64,000 nucleotides of DNA, taken from positions 30,728,488-30,792,487 of the forward strand of contig OZ024871.1 of the NCBI GenBank assembly GCA_964017185.1, written 5' to 3'. A program made the position numbers and the translations under genes. The number at the start of each line of letters is the position of its first letter. Within the stretch, counting starts at the first letter, position 1. Of the stretch, positions 1 to 11,034 are shown piece by piece. This DNA comes from Rugalucina vietnamica. Lineage: Eukaryota; Mollusca; Bivalvia; Lucinida; Lucinidae. The notes below the pieces were generated by a model that saw nothing but the letters and a program-made list of their open reading frames with translations, did not search any database and was not told the DNA's origin.

Positions 1-193
1 GCCGATCCAAACCGGCCTGTACAATCACAGAAGAAGGTTAGAAGCTTGAGATTTCGGAATCAAGAAGACGATGAATTGTACTATCCGTGTAGCGAAAACA
101 AAGGCGCTGATCAGCTTCGCTGTTACTGCAAAGCTGATCAGTGCCTTTGTTTTCGCCTATGCAGATTGTTGGCTTTCCCATGCTGCGGCTCAT
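1..193 (+). mobile_element. MITE copy M1 (cut by window edge)
   Basis: The right three quarters of the 240-bp MITE described at 3667-3906. It has the internal hairpin and the right terminus; the left terminus lies outside the window. Confidence 0.85.
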
Positions 194-712
194 TTGAAAT
201 CGATTAATTCTCTTCCGGAAGAAAATCCAGCAACATAATTTTCCTGCTGCCTAAGGATCAATTCTCCTTTTAAGTTCAGCTCCCAGACAGAACCCTGTAG
301 ATAGAGGAAGAAAATATTTGAGCCTTGATTTCCGTATAACATTAACACAACACAGACTGTAGAAAAAATCACGAGGAAATGCAAGCCCGTCTGCAGCATG
401 ATACATTCTTCAACTATACATTTCTTCCGTTGGCGCATGGGTTCGTTGGCTGATTTCGTACATTACATCCAACTCAAAAGCTATATGGCCATCTGGAGAG
501 GGGACCATGGTTATTTAAGTATCCTGCGGCAAAATGGAGTTAACCAGCAATTCACGGAACTTCTCATTTTCCGTAGGTTTGGATTTTTAATTATGAACAC
601 ATTAACGCTATAACAGAGTACAAAAGTCTATTTAGTTGTGTACAGTCTCTGTACCACCAAAATCCCTTGGTTATCGGCTATTTTCTTCCATTTCAGACGG
701 TTTCTGGCATTG
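194..712. other. Unique sequence upstream of gene 1, presumed promoter/5'UTR region
   Basis: No repeat family of the window is seen here. An 82-codon open frame on the minus strand (190-438) contains one hydrophobic stretch. It ends inside the neighbouring MITE terminus and has no recognisable relatives, so I do not call it a gene. Confidence 0.4.
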
Positions 713-731
713 TGACGTGAGGTTCTGACGT
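713..731 (+). promoter_or_regulatory. Paired CRE/ATF half-sites upstream of gene 1
   Basis: TGACGT occurs at 713-718 and again at 726-731, in the same orientation, 29-47 bases before the proposed start codon. This is the core bound by CREB/ATF-type factors in animals. Two copies 13 bases apart just upstream of a first exon are suggestive, but six-base words occur by chance and no TATA box is evident. Confidence 0.3.
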
Positions 732-759
732 ATTTCGCTCGACAGGTGTTCGATCTAAG

Positions 760-852
760 ATGTCTTTCGAGGAACCGAAGGCCCCGATTGTGAGGATCAG
801 AAAGAAAAAGGTGAAGAAAAAGACGAAGGACAAGGAAATAGTACATCTACCG
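760..852 (+). CDS. Gene 1 exon 1 (N-terminal 31 residues)
   Basis: The exon reads from ATG at 760 (MSFEEPKAPIV...), passes through a polylysine-rich stretch and ends in ...EIVHLP at a strong donor, CCG|GTGAGTTTTT, in phase 0. I chose this start because an in-frame TGA lies at 718-720, so the frame cannot extend upstream without another exon. The context (aagATGt) is acceptable. The reading joins in frame to the long open frame after the acceptor at 3921. Confidence 0.7.
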
Positions 853-3800
853 GTGAGTTTTTAACTTAAGCTACTGTTTAAGCAATACAATATGAGATAT
901 GATGAGTTCTGTTGCGGACTGAATGAAATTGAAGCATCTGTGCCCAATGTCTTTCACTCGAGTATAGGGGATGGCCAAGTTATAACTCTGACTGTTTACG
1001 TTTTACGAATTATCTGGTTACTCAGCAAAGTTCGCTGTTACACTACCTTTGAAGGTATGGTTGATCATTGCTTCACATGTGTACAAATGTTCGTAACATT
1101 TTCGCTTCATTTGAATAGAAAATGTTGCGAACGTTTTGAACATGAAGCCGCGGTCATCAATCATGCCGGTTGCTGACCATTTGCATGTAGCGGCCTATGA
1201 GGTCTAGCTGCGTTATCACGCCGATGCCATTGCACTCTTATCAGAACTCAGACGATGTTTTGAGCGTGTCCAAATTTATGAGGCGCCGTTTTACTATAAA
1301 ATCAGTATTTTTGATATCAGAAAATCGAATTTTTGATATCAAAAAATCGAATTTCTGATATCAAGAAATCGAATTTCTGATATCAAAAAATCAAAGCGAT
1401 TTCTTGATATCAAAAATTCGATTTTCTGATATCAAAAATTCGATTTTCTGATATCAAAAAATCGAATTTCTGATATCAAAAAATCAAAGCGATTTCTTGA
1501 TATCAAAAATTCGATTTTCTGATATCAAAAATTCGATTTTCTGATATCAAAAAATCGAATTTCTGATATCAAAAAATCAAAGCGATTTCTTGATATCAAA
1601 AATTCGATTTTCTGATATCAAAAATTCGATTTTTTGATATCAAAAAATCAAAGCGATTATTTGATATCAAAAATTCGATTTTTTGATATCAAAAAATCTG
1701 GAAAATTTTCCATCTAAGAAATGATGGCTCCCCAACAAGAAACAATTAGAGTAGTTTCCCATGTAAAATAAACAGTTTATGGGTTAGTTCGGGTGGTAGC
1801 TAGTGTCACGCTAGTCAAGTAGATAGCTTTTTCGCTTTGCAACCGAGAGGTTGGCTGTTCGATTCCCGATCGGCCGTAAAGGCATTTTATGTCGGTGATA
1901 AATGTTCATCCTCACTAATGAAAGGCAACTCGCTCAACTATCTGTCCCATAGTTTGACTGTTTGACTTTTCGCGAAACGCTCTGTACCAGTCGCACCTCG
2001 TGGCATCCACGTGGTTCCTTTACCGGATGGACCTAATTATCGGAATGGTCTCACTGCTGTGTAATTGTGTAGTATTTCATATGCATAAAATACAAGTAGG
2101 CCTATCAGATGTGTTTCATTTAAACATAATAAAATTAACCTCCTGCAGTTGCGCATTGGGTTACGGATGACAGAAGAAGGTGGAGGGGAAATAATTGTTA
2201 GAATTTTAACGCTGATTCAACGTTTCTTCGATCAAAACTATGACCAGACCTCATATCAGGGGTTGTCAACGTGACGGTAGTCTTCAGGGACACAAGCATA
2301 GGCAATTGATGCCAGCTAGACCCCCTCCCCCCCCCCCCCCCCCCTATCGTACGCCGCAGCACACACTTGTATGGTACATTGTACTTATATCAGGCTGATA
2401 ATAACAATAATTATCTTTATCTATATAATATTAAACATATGAGTCTGTGCGTGAGAAAAACAACAATTTCAGTTCCGACCAAGTCCTGTACAGCCAAAGA
2501 AGCATGCTAGAAACTTGGAATGTCAGATCTAGAAAGTATTGAAACTGATGATGTACTATCCGTGTAGCGAAAACAAAGGCGATGATCAGATACGCGGTTA
2601 CTGCGAAGCTGATCCTGCGCCTTTGTTTTCGCCTATGCAGATTGTTAGTTTCCTCATGCGGCGGCTCTTATTCTGTTCTGCCTTCAAAGTGTCCAATAAT
2701 TATAGGCACATTCCGGCCCATTTCAATAAAGAAACGCATGGGAAACCGTGTATATTCTGCTGCGCATGTTTCAAGTCTGACCATGCCGCGCAATTTATCG
2801 GTAATTTTACTGAACATACACAGCGGATTTCAAGTAGATTTTCGCGAAAACTATAGTGACCATAGTTAAACACCTGAACTCAGCCCATGCAAGCCTATAA
2901 ATAATTTGAGGGATCTATCAATTTTTCTCAGCAAAGGAAGGCCTAAAGATTTTTTGATATCACAAAATCGAATTTTTGATATCAAAAAATACTCTCCATT
3001 TTTTGATATCAGAAATTCGATTTTTTGATATCAGAAATTCGATTTTCTGATATCAAAAAATAAGCCTGATTTTTTGATATCACAAATTCGATTTTGTGAT
3101 ATCAAAAATTCGAATTTTTGATATCAAAAAATCGAATTTGTGATATCAAAAAATCAGGCTTATTTTTTGATATCAGAAAATCGAATTTCTGATATCAAAA
3201 ATTCGATTTTCTGATATCAAAAATTCGATTTTCTGATATCAAAAAATAAGCCTGATTTTTTGATATCACAAATTCGATTTTTTGATATCAGAAATTCGAT
3301 TTTCTGATATCAAAAAATCGATTTTTTGATATCAAAAAATATTTTCTGATATCAAATAATATTTTCTGATATCAAAAAATCGAATTTCTGATATCAGAAA
3401 ATAATTTTTGATATCAAAAAATCGAATTTCTGATATCAAAAAATCGGGATTTTATAGTAAAACGGCACCCCATACAAATTTGCGTGCTGTCCCTTTGCCT
3501 TCTATGTAGTCATGTCCCATGCCCATGGGGTCTGCTGGCGATACCACAGCTTCGCTGTGGATATGATTCCTATCGCGACACAGCGTGCACCTCAGGGATC
3601 TTGAAGGCATTGGAGTCGCCGTGATAATTTTCTTCTGTTATGACTGAGGTTTAACGTACCCAATGATATGAGCCACCTCGTGGGAAAACCAGCAATGTGG
3701 TTTCCGAACAGGTCCGACACAAACAGGCCTGTACAAGCACAGAAAAGAGCTAGAAGCTTGAAATTTTGGATTGAAGTAGAAGAGGAATTGTACTATCCGA

Positions 3801-5378
3801 GTAGCGAAAACAAAGGCGCTGATCAGCTTCGCGGTTACCGCGAAGCTGATCTGCGTCTTTGTTTTCGCCTATGCAGATTGTTGGTTTTCCCATGAGGCGG
3901 CTCATATTATTATCTTTCAGGTTCGAGCTTCAACGCAAGCCAGATATACAAGTCTCACCGGAGGGCAGGACCCACAGTCTAAAAGTCGGGAATGTTGCAG
4001 GCATATGTTTGCCGGTTGCTTAAAAATGCCTATATGTAGAACGATCTGTTTTCGCTGCATCCTTCCTTCGTGTTACAAGGACGCTGGCAGCGATGAGGAG
4101 GAAGGAAATGACGAGGGATATCATAGTCAGAACAGACGTAGCAGCGAGGTTCCACCGAGCTTCTCTACGCCGGGCACATCCTCACATGGGGCCACGGCTG
4201 CTGCAGCTTCTGCAGATAACGCCGTAGAAATGACAGAAATCAGGTCAACAGAGGCGGTTGAGACGGTCGCTCTCGTGCCACCGCCTAGGGTTATCAATGA
4301 TTACAGGAAAGACCCCTGTAGTCGACAAGTTTCTAGTACTAGCATTGATTCTAAAGGGAATCAGAAAACCACAGGGGAAATCACATATATTGAAGTTGAA
4401 AGTGTGCCAGTTGTGAGCGACAGTAAATCATTGGAAGGAAATGTAGGTGCTGGGGAAAACATTCCAGATCATGGTGCAAATGAAACCTCAGGGAAAGATA
4501 CAAAGGATGGTTTGGAGGAAGAAAATGAAATGGCTGAAGTGGTGAAAGATAAGGTTGTGACAAATTCTGATTCTCCAGAAACGGATAAAAAATTTGTTGA
4601 CATGGAACATGAAACACAGAACACTGACACTAACGAAAGTAAAGGTGATTCGTCAGCTTATGTTGAATGTGATAATATTCCAGAAAAACAACAGTATTTC
4701 AATCTTAACAGTGTTAATATGCCTAAAAGTGAGTTGATTAAAAGTAATGAACATGATTACATAAATGGCAGTCAGATGAATACTGGTGGCATGAAAGTTG
4801 TGGACTACGCAAACATGGATGCAGTTAATACAGAGTCTAAGAAGGAATTTGATTTCACTGCCAGTGAGGAACCACATGATTATATGAATCTCAGTGAACT
4901 TGAGAGCAAACATGCTGATAAAAACACAGAATTGGTGAAGACAGAATTAAGTGGGTTAGTGAAAATAACAAAGAGTCAAAAAGTTGAACCAGCTTTGGAA
5001 GAAAAAGAGGGTGAAGATCCAATTGACGTTCTAAAGAAGCAGTGTCTAGAGGTGCTGGAAAGTGAATTTTCAGACAAAGACATATCAGATCATAAAGATA
5101 CTAAAGAAAATGGTACATGTACAGAAGACACAAAATCACTTGATAACACTGAAGCTAAAACAAAAGATACTACTGTGGAAACCTTGGCTGTGAAAGGAGA
5201 GACTGTTGAATCAGAAATTGAAATTGAAACTGATAGGGCACACTTAGTTGAAGGAGATGAGAGTGAGAAACTAGTAGGTAAATCTTCAAAGAAGACTAAA
5301 GTTAATGCTAACAGTGCTGAGGATTCAGACAGCGACTCAAATGGCAAAAAAGTCACAGACCAGACCAAACTTATTTAA
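760..5378 (+). CDS. Gene 1: two-exon gene for a 516-aa disordered protein with a Cys cluster and YxN motifs (join 760-852, 3921-5378)
   Basis: I do not recognise this protein. The product is strongly acidic and rich in E, D, K, S and T, which points to intrinsic disorder. In order it has a lysine-rich stretch (residues 14-26), a cluster of seven cysteines (56, 57, 64, 70, 74, 77, 82), an acidic patch (about 88-96), and four Y-x-N motifs (YFN 290, YIN 311, YAN 327, YMN 352). There is no signal peptide or clear membrane segment. In known adaptor proteins pYxN binds Grb2-type SH2 domains, and clustered cysteines next to basic residues are often palmitoylated. A membrane-tethered signalling scaffold is therefore a reasonable inference, not a demonstrated role. 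The splice junction is phase 0 with consensus sites (CCG|GTGAGT and TTTCAG|G). The gene converges with the FIP gene downstream. Confidence 0.75.
1304..1700. repeat. Left GATATC array with 93-bp higher-order unit
   Basis: The GATATC core recurs about every 20-23 bases. On top of this the marker TCAAAGCGATTT recurs at about 1391, 1484, 1577 and 1648, giving 93, 93 and 71 bp spacing, so short palindromic units were amplified in blocks. Confidence 0.8.
1778..1890 (+). repeat. tRNA-like sequence (probable SINE head)
   Basis: A B-box-like core, GTTCGATTCCCG, follows a stretch resembling an anticodon arm (TTTGCAACCGAGAGG) and an A-box-like TAGTTCGGGTGG. The cloverleaf does not close cleanly, so this is better read as a tRNA-derived SINE or pseudogene than a functional tRNA. 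Confidence 0.35.
2325..2344 (+). repeat. Poly-C run
   Basis: A cytosine homopolymer of about 20 bases with one T near its start, inside foldback element F1. Its exact length is unreliable in any assembly. Confidence 0.8.
2439..2668 (+). mobile_element. MITE copy M2, nested in foldback F1
   Basis: A diverged copy (GATGATCAGATACGCGG in place of the usual stem) inside the middle segment of F1, so F1 was present before this insertion. Confidence 0.8.
3667..3906 (+). mobile_element. MITE family M, reference copy M3
   Basis: This is the dominant repeat of the window, with more than 30 copies of about 240 bp. The termini are inverted repeats of about 27 bp that open GAGCCGCCTCGTGGG and close with CCCATGAGGCGGCTC. 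They are flanked by 4-bp A/T-rich direct duplications (here ATAT/ATAT; elsewhere ATTT, AAAT and ATAA). The body holds a conserved left arm (TCCGACACAAACCGGCC, AAGCTTGAAATTTCGG, GGAATTGTACTATCCG) and a strong internal hairpin centred on GATCAGCTTCGCGGTTACCG. There is no coding capacity; short open frames across it are chance readings. '+' means this orientation. The right end lies 13 nt before the splice acceptor of gene 1 exon 2. Confidence 0.9.
3921..5378 (+). CDS. Gene 1 terminal exon (485 residues plus stop)
   Basis: The acceptor TATCTTTCAG|G opens a 486-codon frame that begins VRASTQARYTSLTGG and ends in TAA at 5376-5378. It is by far the longest open frame in the window, and it is neither palindromic nor part of any repeat family here. 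The first 84 bases lie before the first methionine, at 4005, and encode the first two cysteines of the cluster, so starting at 4005 would truncate the protein. A MITE ends only 15 nt upstream of this exon. Confidence 0.85.
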   Translation, partial: VRASTQARYTSLTGGQDPQSKSRECCRHMFAGCLKMPICRTICFRCILPSCYKDAGSDEEEGNDEGYHSQNRRSSEVPPSFSTPGTSSHGATAAAASADNAVEMTEIRSTEAVETVALVPPPRVINDYRKDPCSRQVSSTSIDSKGNQKTTGEITYIEVESVPVVSDSKSLEGNVGAGENIPDHGANETSGKDTKDGLEEENEMAEVVKDKVVTNSDSPETDKKFVDMEHETQNTDTNESKGDSSAYVECDNIPEKQQYFNLNSVNMPKSELIKSNEHDYINGSQMNTGGMKVVDYANMDAVNTESKKEFDFTASEEPHDYMNLSELESKHADKNTELVKTELSGLVKITKSQKVEPALEEKEGEDPIDVLKKQCLEVLESEFSDKDISDHKDTKENGTCTEDTKSLDNTEAKTKDTTVETLAVKGETVESEIEIETDRAHLVEGDESEKLVGKSSKKTKVNANSAEDSDSDSNGKKVTDQTKLI

Positions 5379-5584
5379 ATGGATGTCTTAAATAATTTCA
5401 GTTTCATTATCATATAAATTGTTTTAAGTTATTTTTCATCATGAAGTTAGTAGCACATCTTTACATTAGGCTTAAGTTTTCTTGCCAAGCATTCATAAGC
5501 TGAGATATTTTCGAAGTTTGAATGTTAATCACTCAAATACAGGGGTGTCCGGGAAAGAGACTGCAAAATACATACATAAATTAT

Positions 5585-5800
5585 ATGAGCCTGTGCGTGA
5601 GGAAACAAACAATTTGGGTTCACAAACTGGGCTGTACAGTCACAGAAGATGGCTAGAGGATGGAAATTTTGGATATAGAAAGTAGAGGAATCCATGTAGC
5701 GAAAACACAGGCACTGATCAGTTTCGCAGTTACTGTGAAGCTGATCTGCACCTTTGTTTTCGCCTATGCAAATTGTTGATTTTCCCATGCGGCGGCTCAT
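5585..5800 (+). mobile_element. MITE copy M4
   Basis: A shorter, diverged copy 207 bases past the gene 1 stop codon; it may fall inside the gene's 3'UTR. Confidence 0.85.
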
Positions 5801-6220
5801 ATGCTATTAGTAAGCACCAATATCAGCTATATAATGGACACTGATATTTACCCTATTCTTTCTAAACAGTGCACATGCTCCAATAAGCACATACCCTGGT
5901 TGTTTCTGAAAAACATGTACATAAGCGCACTGTGCTCGACTAGCATATTGGTGTTTTATATTAATTTTACATATTGAATACCAGATTAAAACCTTAAATG
6001 ATCAAACGCTACTTTGCAACAAATGACATCATCATTGATATTTCTGACAAGGTACTCTCAGCAGCTTATGTGTTGTTTTCGTTCTAGTGTGCGCTAATTA
6101 GAACAATATTTGCCACAACTTACATTTATTTTGAAAACTAAGCATGCTGTGCGCTAATTAGAACATATACTGTAATTTGGTCTCTGCTTTTTTCCATTCA
6201 GTGTTCTGACAACAAAGCAT

Positions 6221-6488
6221 ATGAGCCTTTGCATGAGAAAACCAACAATTTGGGTTTCCGACCAGGTTCGACACAAACCAGTCTGTGCAACCACAGAAGA
6301 TGGATAGAATCTTGAAATTTCCGATTAAGAAAGAAGAGGAATTGTACTATCCATGTAGTGAAAACAAAGACACTGATCAGCTGTCCATTTACTGCACAGC
6401 TGATCTGCATGTAACTGCTTAGCTGATCTGTGTCTTTGTTTTCGCATAATATTATGCAAATTGTTGGTTTTCTGATGCAGCAGCTCAT
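6221..6488 (+). mobile_element. MITE copy M5
   Basis: A diverged copy with a duplicated CAGCTGATCTG segment that enlarges the hairpin. Confidence 0.8.
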
Positions 6489-7065
6489 ACTGTATATTTT
6501 CAGTGAAGGAACATAATGCATTAAGTTTAATAAATTGATCATCCATTTTGTTTGCTGCAGTGACTTTTAAAACTTCATGAAAAGCATTTACTTTTAAAAT
6601 TTGTGGTGTAAATTAGGTTTAAAGTGAAGCGATGACAATCATTTACATGAGCCATGTCTTGAAAAAAACTTGTTTTCAATCATTTCTGACGCAAACAAGG
6701 CTGCATAATAAAGAGACAGACGAAGGCTTGAAATTTCAGTTGGACTGTTTTCTTGTGTATCTTCATGATTTGACATCTTTGCACTGTGTACTTTGCAAAA
6801 AACAACAGGTTAAACATGCATTTGATATGTGTGCAGGTTTTTTTCAAAGTGGTTAATTTTGATTTTAAACTTGTTGTGATATCCTTAGGGAACAACCAGT
6901 TGGTTTTATGTAGTATTGTAAATCCTCCTCAAAATGTCTAGGGTGACAATATTTAATTTTATTTTGGCTGGTAGGATGGTAACGTCTACCTTATAAGTGC
7001 ATCTACATGTATATAGACCATTAGTCACCATGAAACAGCAGTGGTAGCTGGTTGAGGCATAAAAT

Positions 7066-7303
7066 ATGAGCTGCGTCATGAGAAAAACCAACATTTTTCA
7101 TATGCAAAAACAAAGGCGCAGATCATCTTCGCAGTACCTGCGAAGCTGATCAGCGCCTTTGTTCTCGCTACACGGATAGTACAATTCCTCTACTTTCTAA
7201 ATCTAAAATTTCCAGTCTCTATCTGTCTTCTGTTGCTGCACAGCCCGGTTTGTGTCAGACCTGTTCGGAAAACACATTGTTGGTGTTCTTGTGACGCAGC
7301 TCA
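7066..7303 (-). mobile_element. MITE copy M6
   Basis: Reverse orientation, with the hairpin near the left end and the left-arm words in reverse complement. Confidence 0.85.
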
Positions 7304-7388
7304 TATCATATGGTTAATTTCCCCTAAATGTTTCGTTTTTTAACTTACATTTTTATGCATCTGTTGCTGTACTAGCTTGAATAACTAT

Positions 7389-7628
7389 TTGAGCCTCGAC
7401 GCGAGAAAACCGGTCTTCGGGGTTTCCGACCAGGTCCGACACAAACCGGCCTGTACAAGCTCAGAAAAGAGCTAGAAGCTTGAAATTTCGGATTTAAGTA
7501 GAAGAGGAATTGTACTATCCAAGTAGCGAAAACAAAGGCGCTGATCAGCTTCGCGGTTACCGCGAAGCTGATCTGCGCCTTTGTTTTCGCCTAGGCAAAA
7601 ATCCGGTTTTCTCACGATGCGGCTCATT
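7389..7628 (+). mobile_element. MITE copy M7
   Basis: A near-consensus body with variant termini (GCGAGAAAACCGG...CCGGTTTTCTCACG), a terminal subfamily also seen at 28063, 36745 and 44668. Confidence 0.85.
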
Positions 7629-8033
7629 TGGTGAGGAGCAATTTCTATTATGATACACACAACAAAGCAAGACATTGTAAAGTAGTCAATTCAGCAAGTT
7701 TTTTTTCCGGATTCACTGCAAATGAAATTGCATTTTTCTGTCATGGCCTTGGGCAGCCAAAATGTTTGTAACACAAGACTAAAATTACAAACTGTTGAAC
7801 AAGAAAAAGTCTTTACAACTCATTACATGTTTATCAGTACAATTTCATGTTTTCTTCTGCATTTTCTCCTATAATTGCCCATAATTCGCATTTCTTTTTA
7901 TTTCTGAAGAATAGACAGTACTTCAAAAGTAAAGTGCTCCTAAACAATTAAAAAGGAAATTGTCTAATTTCCAAGGTTTTTGTTAGAGTTGCCTGTGCTT
8001 ACAGTTGCAAGTTGGCTTCCATACCATTGGTTT

Positions 8034-8264
8034 AAATGAGAAATAACACAAGAAAACACTTCTTCGGGATTTCCGACCAGGTCCGACACAAATTGGCCAA
8101 ACTCTACAAGTCTCACAAAAAGGCTAGAAGCTTGAAATTTTGTATACAAAATAGTACTAGCTGTGTAGCGAAAACAAAGGCCAGCTGTGCAGTTACTGCA
8201 CAGCTGATCTGCCCCTTTGTTTTCGAATAGGCAAAAACTCAATTTCCCATGATGCGGCTCAAAT
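8034..8264 (+). mobile_element. MITE copy M8
   Basis: Carries the alternative stem sequence CTGTGCAGTTACTGCACAG in place of CTTCGCG...CGCGAAG; AAAT/AAAT target duplication. Confidence 0.8.
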
Positions 8265-8349
8265 AGGACTGAAAAGGTTGCTTTGCGGACTCACCATCCA
8301 ACTTCATTAATTTTGAAACATTCATCCTTAAATCCTAATCAATATTTTT

Positions 8350-10028
8350 AGCTCACCTGAGCCGAAGGCTCATAGGTGAGCTTATAGTATACCCATGCTC
8401 CGGCGTCCGTCCGTCGTCCGTCCGTCCGTCCGTCCGTCCGTCGTCCACAATTTCAAAGATCTTCTTCTCTGAAACCGCTGGGCCGATTGTTCTCATATTA
8501 CACATACACCAGCTGCAGGTAGGGGGAAAGAATAATTGTGTTTTTTGTTTTGATCGGATAAGGACTCTGGTTGCTATGGCAACTTATGCTTCCCATAGAC
8601 TTATAATGGAAAAAAGTGAAAATTGCCAGTTTTTGCTGTCTTGTTGGAGATATTTGAATTTTGTTTTTGCAGAAATGTTTATTGAGTAGTCCTCAATGTT
8701 TCATGTGACTTTTGTCCTAATCCTTCATTTTGATTGGTTGCAGGGGCTCCATATAGGGCAAAATTTCGAAAAACATTCAAAAATCTTCTTCTCAGAAACT
8801 GTCAAGGGGATGAAGCCTATACTTTGTATACATGTTCCTGACAGTGGCCTCTACATAATTTGTGTTTTTTATTCCAGGCGGATAAGAACTCTGGTTGCTA
8901 TGGCAACTTAAAGTTTCCATAGACTTATAATGGGAAAAGTGGAAATCGACTATTTTTCCGCTAAAATTGCAGACATTTGAATTTTGTTTTTGCAGAAATG
9001 TTTATTGAGTAGTGTTTGATGTTTCTAGCGGGTTTTGTCCTAATCCTTTATTTTGATTGGTTGCTGGGGCCCCATAAAGGGCAAAATTTTGAAAAAAACA
9101 TTCAAAAATCTTCTCCTCAGAGTCTGTCAAGTGGATGAATCCTGTACTTTGTATACATGTTCCTGACAGTAGCCTCTATATAATTTGTGTTTTTTATTCC
9201 AGTCGGATAAGAACTCTGGTTGCTATGGTAACTTTAAGTTTCCATAGACTTATAATGGGAAAAGTGGAAATAAGCTATTTTTTGAAAACTATTGCAGCCT
9301 GGGATCTGAAAAGTGGTAGATGCAAACAACTAATGGATTAGATGAAGGTATATGATTAATTTAGGTCAAGGTCATCTCTTGACCTTGGCCGGTCTGTCGT
9401 CCATACACACTTTTCGAAGATTTTTTTCTCTGAAACCACTTGGCCAATCAAAGCCAAATTTTATATGAAGCATCTGTAGGAAGTGGGAGCCAATGTGTAT
9501 ATAAATAATCCAGGTCACATGACCAAGATGGCCGCCATGCCCATATATGGTAAAAGCCCTTAAAATATCTTCTTCTCCAGAACCGGTGAACCGATTTCAA
9601 CGAAACTTTGCATGAAGTATGGATGACTCAAGTACTACAATGTATATATAAATCATGACCGTGTGGTGACCTTGACATATTTTATGGCAAGGTCAACATT
9701 GGTCATCAATGCATTTGAATGGGGAAAACTTTTAAAATGTCATTTTAAGTGAAAGTCTTGCAGGAAATGGGCAGTAGGACTGAATTATAATAATTCTGAA
9801 AAAAAAATGGACCCCAGGGGCTCATCTGATTTTAAAATGTTATTTGAAGGAGAAAATCAGCAGGAAATTGGCAAATGGACAGAATATTGATTATTCTGAA
9901 AAAAGAAAACGGCCCAAGGGCTTCATCTGCCCCTGCACTGGTGTTAAATACCATAATATTCAAATATGTTTATTCGTATATGAAGCAGATCTCAGGTGAG
10001 CGTTTACAGGACCATTGGTCCTCTGGTT
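8350..10028 (-). mobile_element. Pearl-like element B1 (1.68 kb)
   Basis: Read on the minus strand, the element starts near CCAGAGGACCAATGGTCC and ends with an (ACGG)n microsatellite, then a hairpin reading GAGCCTTCGGCTC and AGGTGAGCTAA. The interior consists of related blocks with recurring phrases such as TTTCAGAGAAGAAGAT. Tandem core, ACGG microsatellite and terminal hairpin are the layout of the 'pearl' elements of bivalves, which resemble non-autonomous Helitron/Helentron relatives. No Rep/helicase gene is present. Copy B5 at 60588 is its closest relative in the window, in the opposite orientation. Confidence 0.75.
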
Positions 10029-10224
10029 TTTGTCATGTCATGATGGGGCCATTATTTGCTTCCTGGGTATTTAGGAAGGGCATTGAGAAGTCATGTGTTT
10101 CACGGGGCACAACTCTCTCAAGACTTTTTGCTCCAGAGTTGAACCCTTTGCCACTGAGTTGTGGTCCCCAACTTTGAAGTATATCTTGTAAAATGGCTCA
10201 TTTATTTCAGTGTACATTACAGTA

Positions 10225-10688
10225 TAGGTAAAATACTTTGACCGTGCCGCTTGAACTCACTTGATGAAGTTTTGTAAACACGGTAAAAAGGGCACCTATC
10301 TGTCTTACACATTTTTCCAGTGGCACGTAAAGCACATGGTCATATATTGTTTACTATCATAGTCGCATTATTGAAAACATTTAAGCAGTCCGATCAACAA
10401 ATGAGCCACCTCGTGGGAAAACCAACAATGTGGTTTCCGAATAGGTCTGACACAAACCAGCCTGTACAAGCACAGAAAAGAGCTAGAAGCTTGAAATTTC
10501 GGATTTAAGTAGAAGAGGAATTGTACTATCCTAGTAGCGAAAACAAAGGCGCTGATCAGCTTTGCGGTTACCGCAAAGCTGATCTGCGCCTTTGTTTTCG
10601 CCTATGCAGATTGTTGGTTTTCCCATGAGACGGCTCAAATGCATATCTATGTCAGAGGTAGAGCAGCACGGTCAAAGTATTTTACCTA
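10225..10688. mobile_element. Inverted-repeat element carrying a MITE
   Basis: A perfect 23-bp inverted repeat (10225-10247 and 10666-10688; core AAAATACTTTGACCGTGC) bounds 464 bp. About half of that is MITE copy M9. Without M9 it is a 230-bp non-coding unit, most simply another MITE that served as a target. Confidence 0.6.
10401..10638 (+). mobile_element. MITE copy M9
   Basis: Close to consensus, with an altered but still paired stem (CTTTGCGGTTACCGCAAAG) and AAAT/AAAT duplication. It sits inside the inverted-repeat element at 10225-10688. Confidence 0.9.
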
Positions 10689-10776
10689 TATAACAGTATA
10701 ATTAAAGATAGGGAAGTAAAGTATGTCATTGTGTGGTATAATGTTATAGCTATTGTTGATTAAAACAAACCAAATG

Positions 10777-10806
<30 letters not shown>
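10777..10806 (+). repeat. Poly-A run
   Basis: Thirty adenines. No convincing retroelement body is adjacent. Confidence 0.8.
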
Positions 10807-10807
<1 letters not shown>

Positions 10808-11034
10808 AACTTTATTAAGCTTATCATTCCAACATAAATGTTTTATGTATTTCCAATCCCCACAGTACTGCTGTAATCATCAGTCTGATTCCTGGGCAGG
10901 CATTGGGAATCCCCTTGATATAACTGCTCCCCTCACCCCCTCAACACACGATGGAAAGAATGAGTGGAATCAGCACTTATTGCCCCATTCTGTCAACTTT
11001 TATGATAGGTTGGTTTTGTATATTACAACCCACT

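Larger units (their letters stand above)
1271..3481. mobile_element. Foldback element F1 built of GATATC palindromes, in gene 1 intron
   Basis: Imperfect terminal inverted repeats of about 33 bp (1271-1303 and 3448-3481; shared core GCCGTTTTACTATAAAAT) bound a 2.2-kb unit. Both ends carry arrays of the palindrome TTTTTGATATCAAAAA linked by TCGAAT/ATTCGA words (1304-1700 and 2945-3447), so each array can pair with itself and with the other. The middle (1716-2944) is non-palindromic, shows no transposase, and contains a tRNA-like stretch and a nested MITE. It lies wholly within the gene 1 intron. Confidence 0.75.

Noticed and set aside
190-438. 82-codon minus-strand frame with a hydrophobic stretch, possibly the first exon of a divergent gene
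   Set aside because: It ends inside a MITE terminus, no family is recognisable and no supporting splice structure is convincing.
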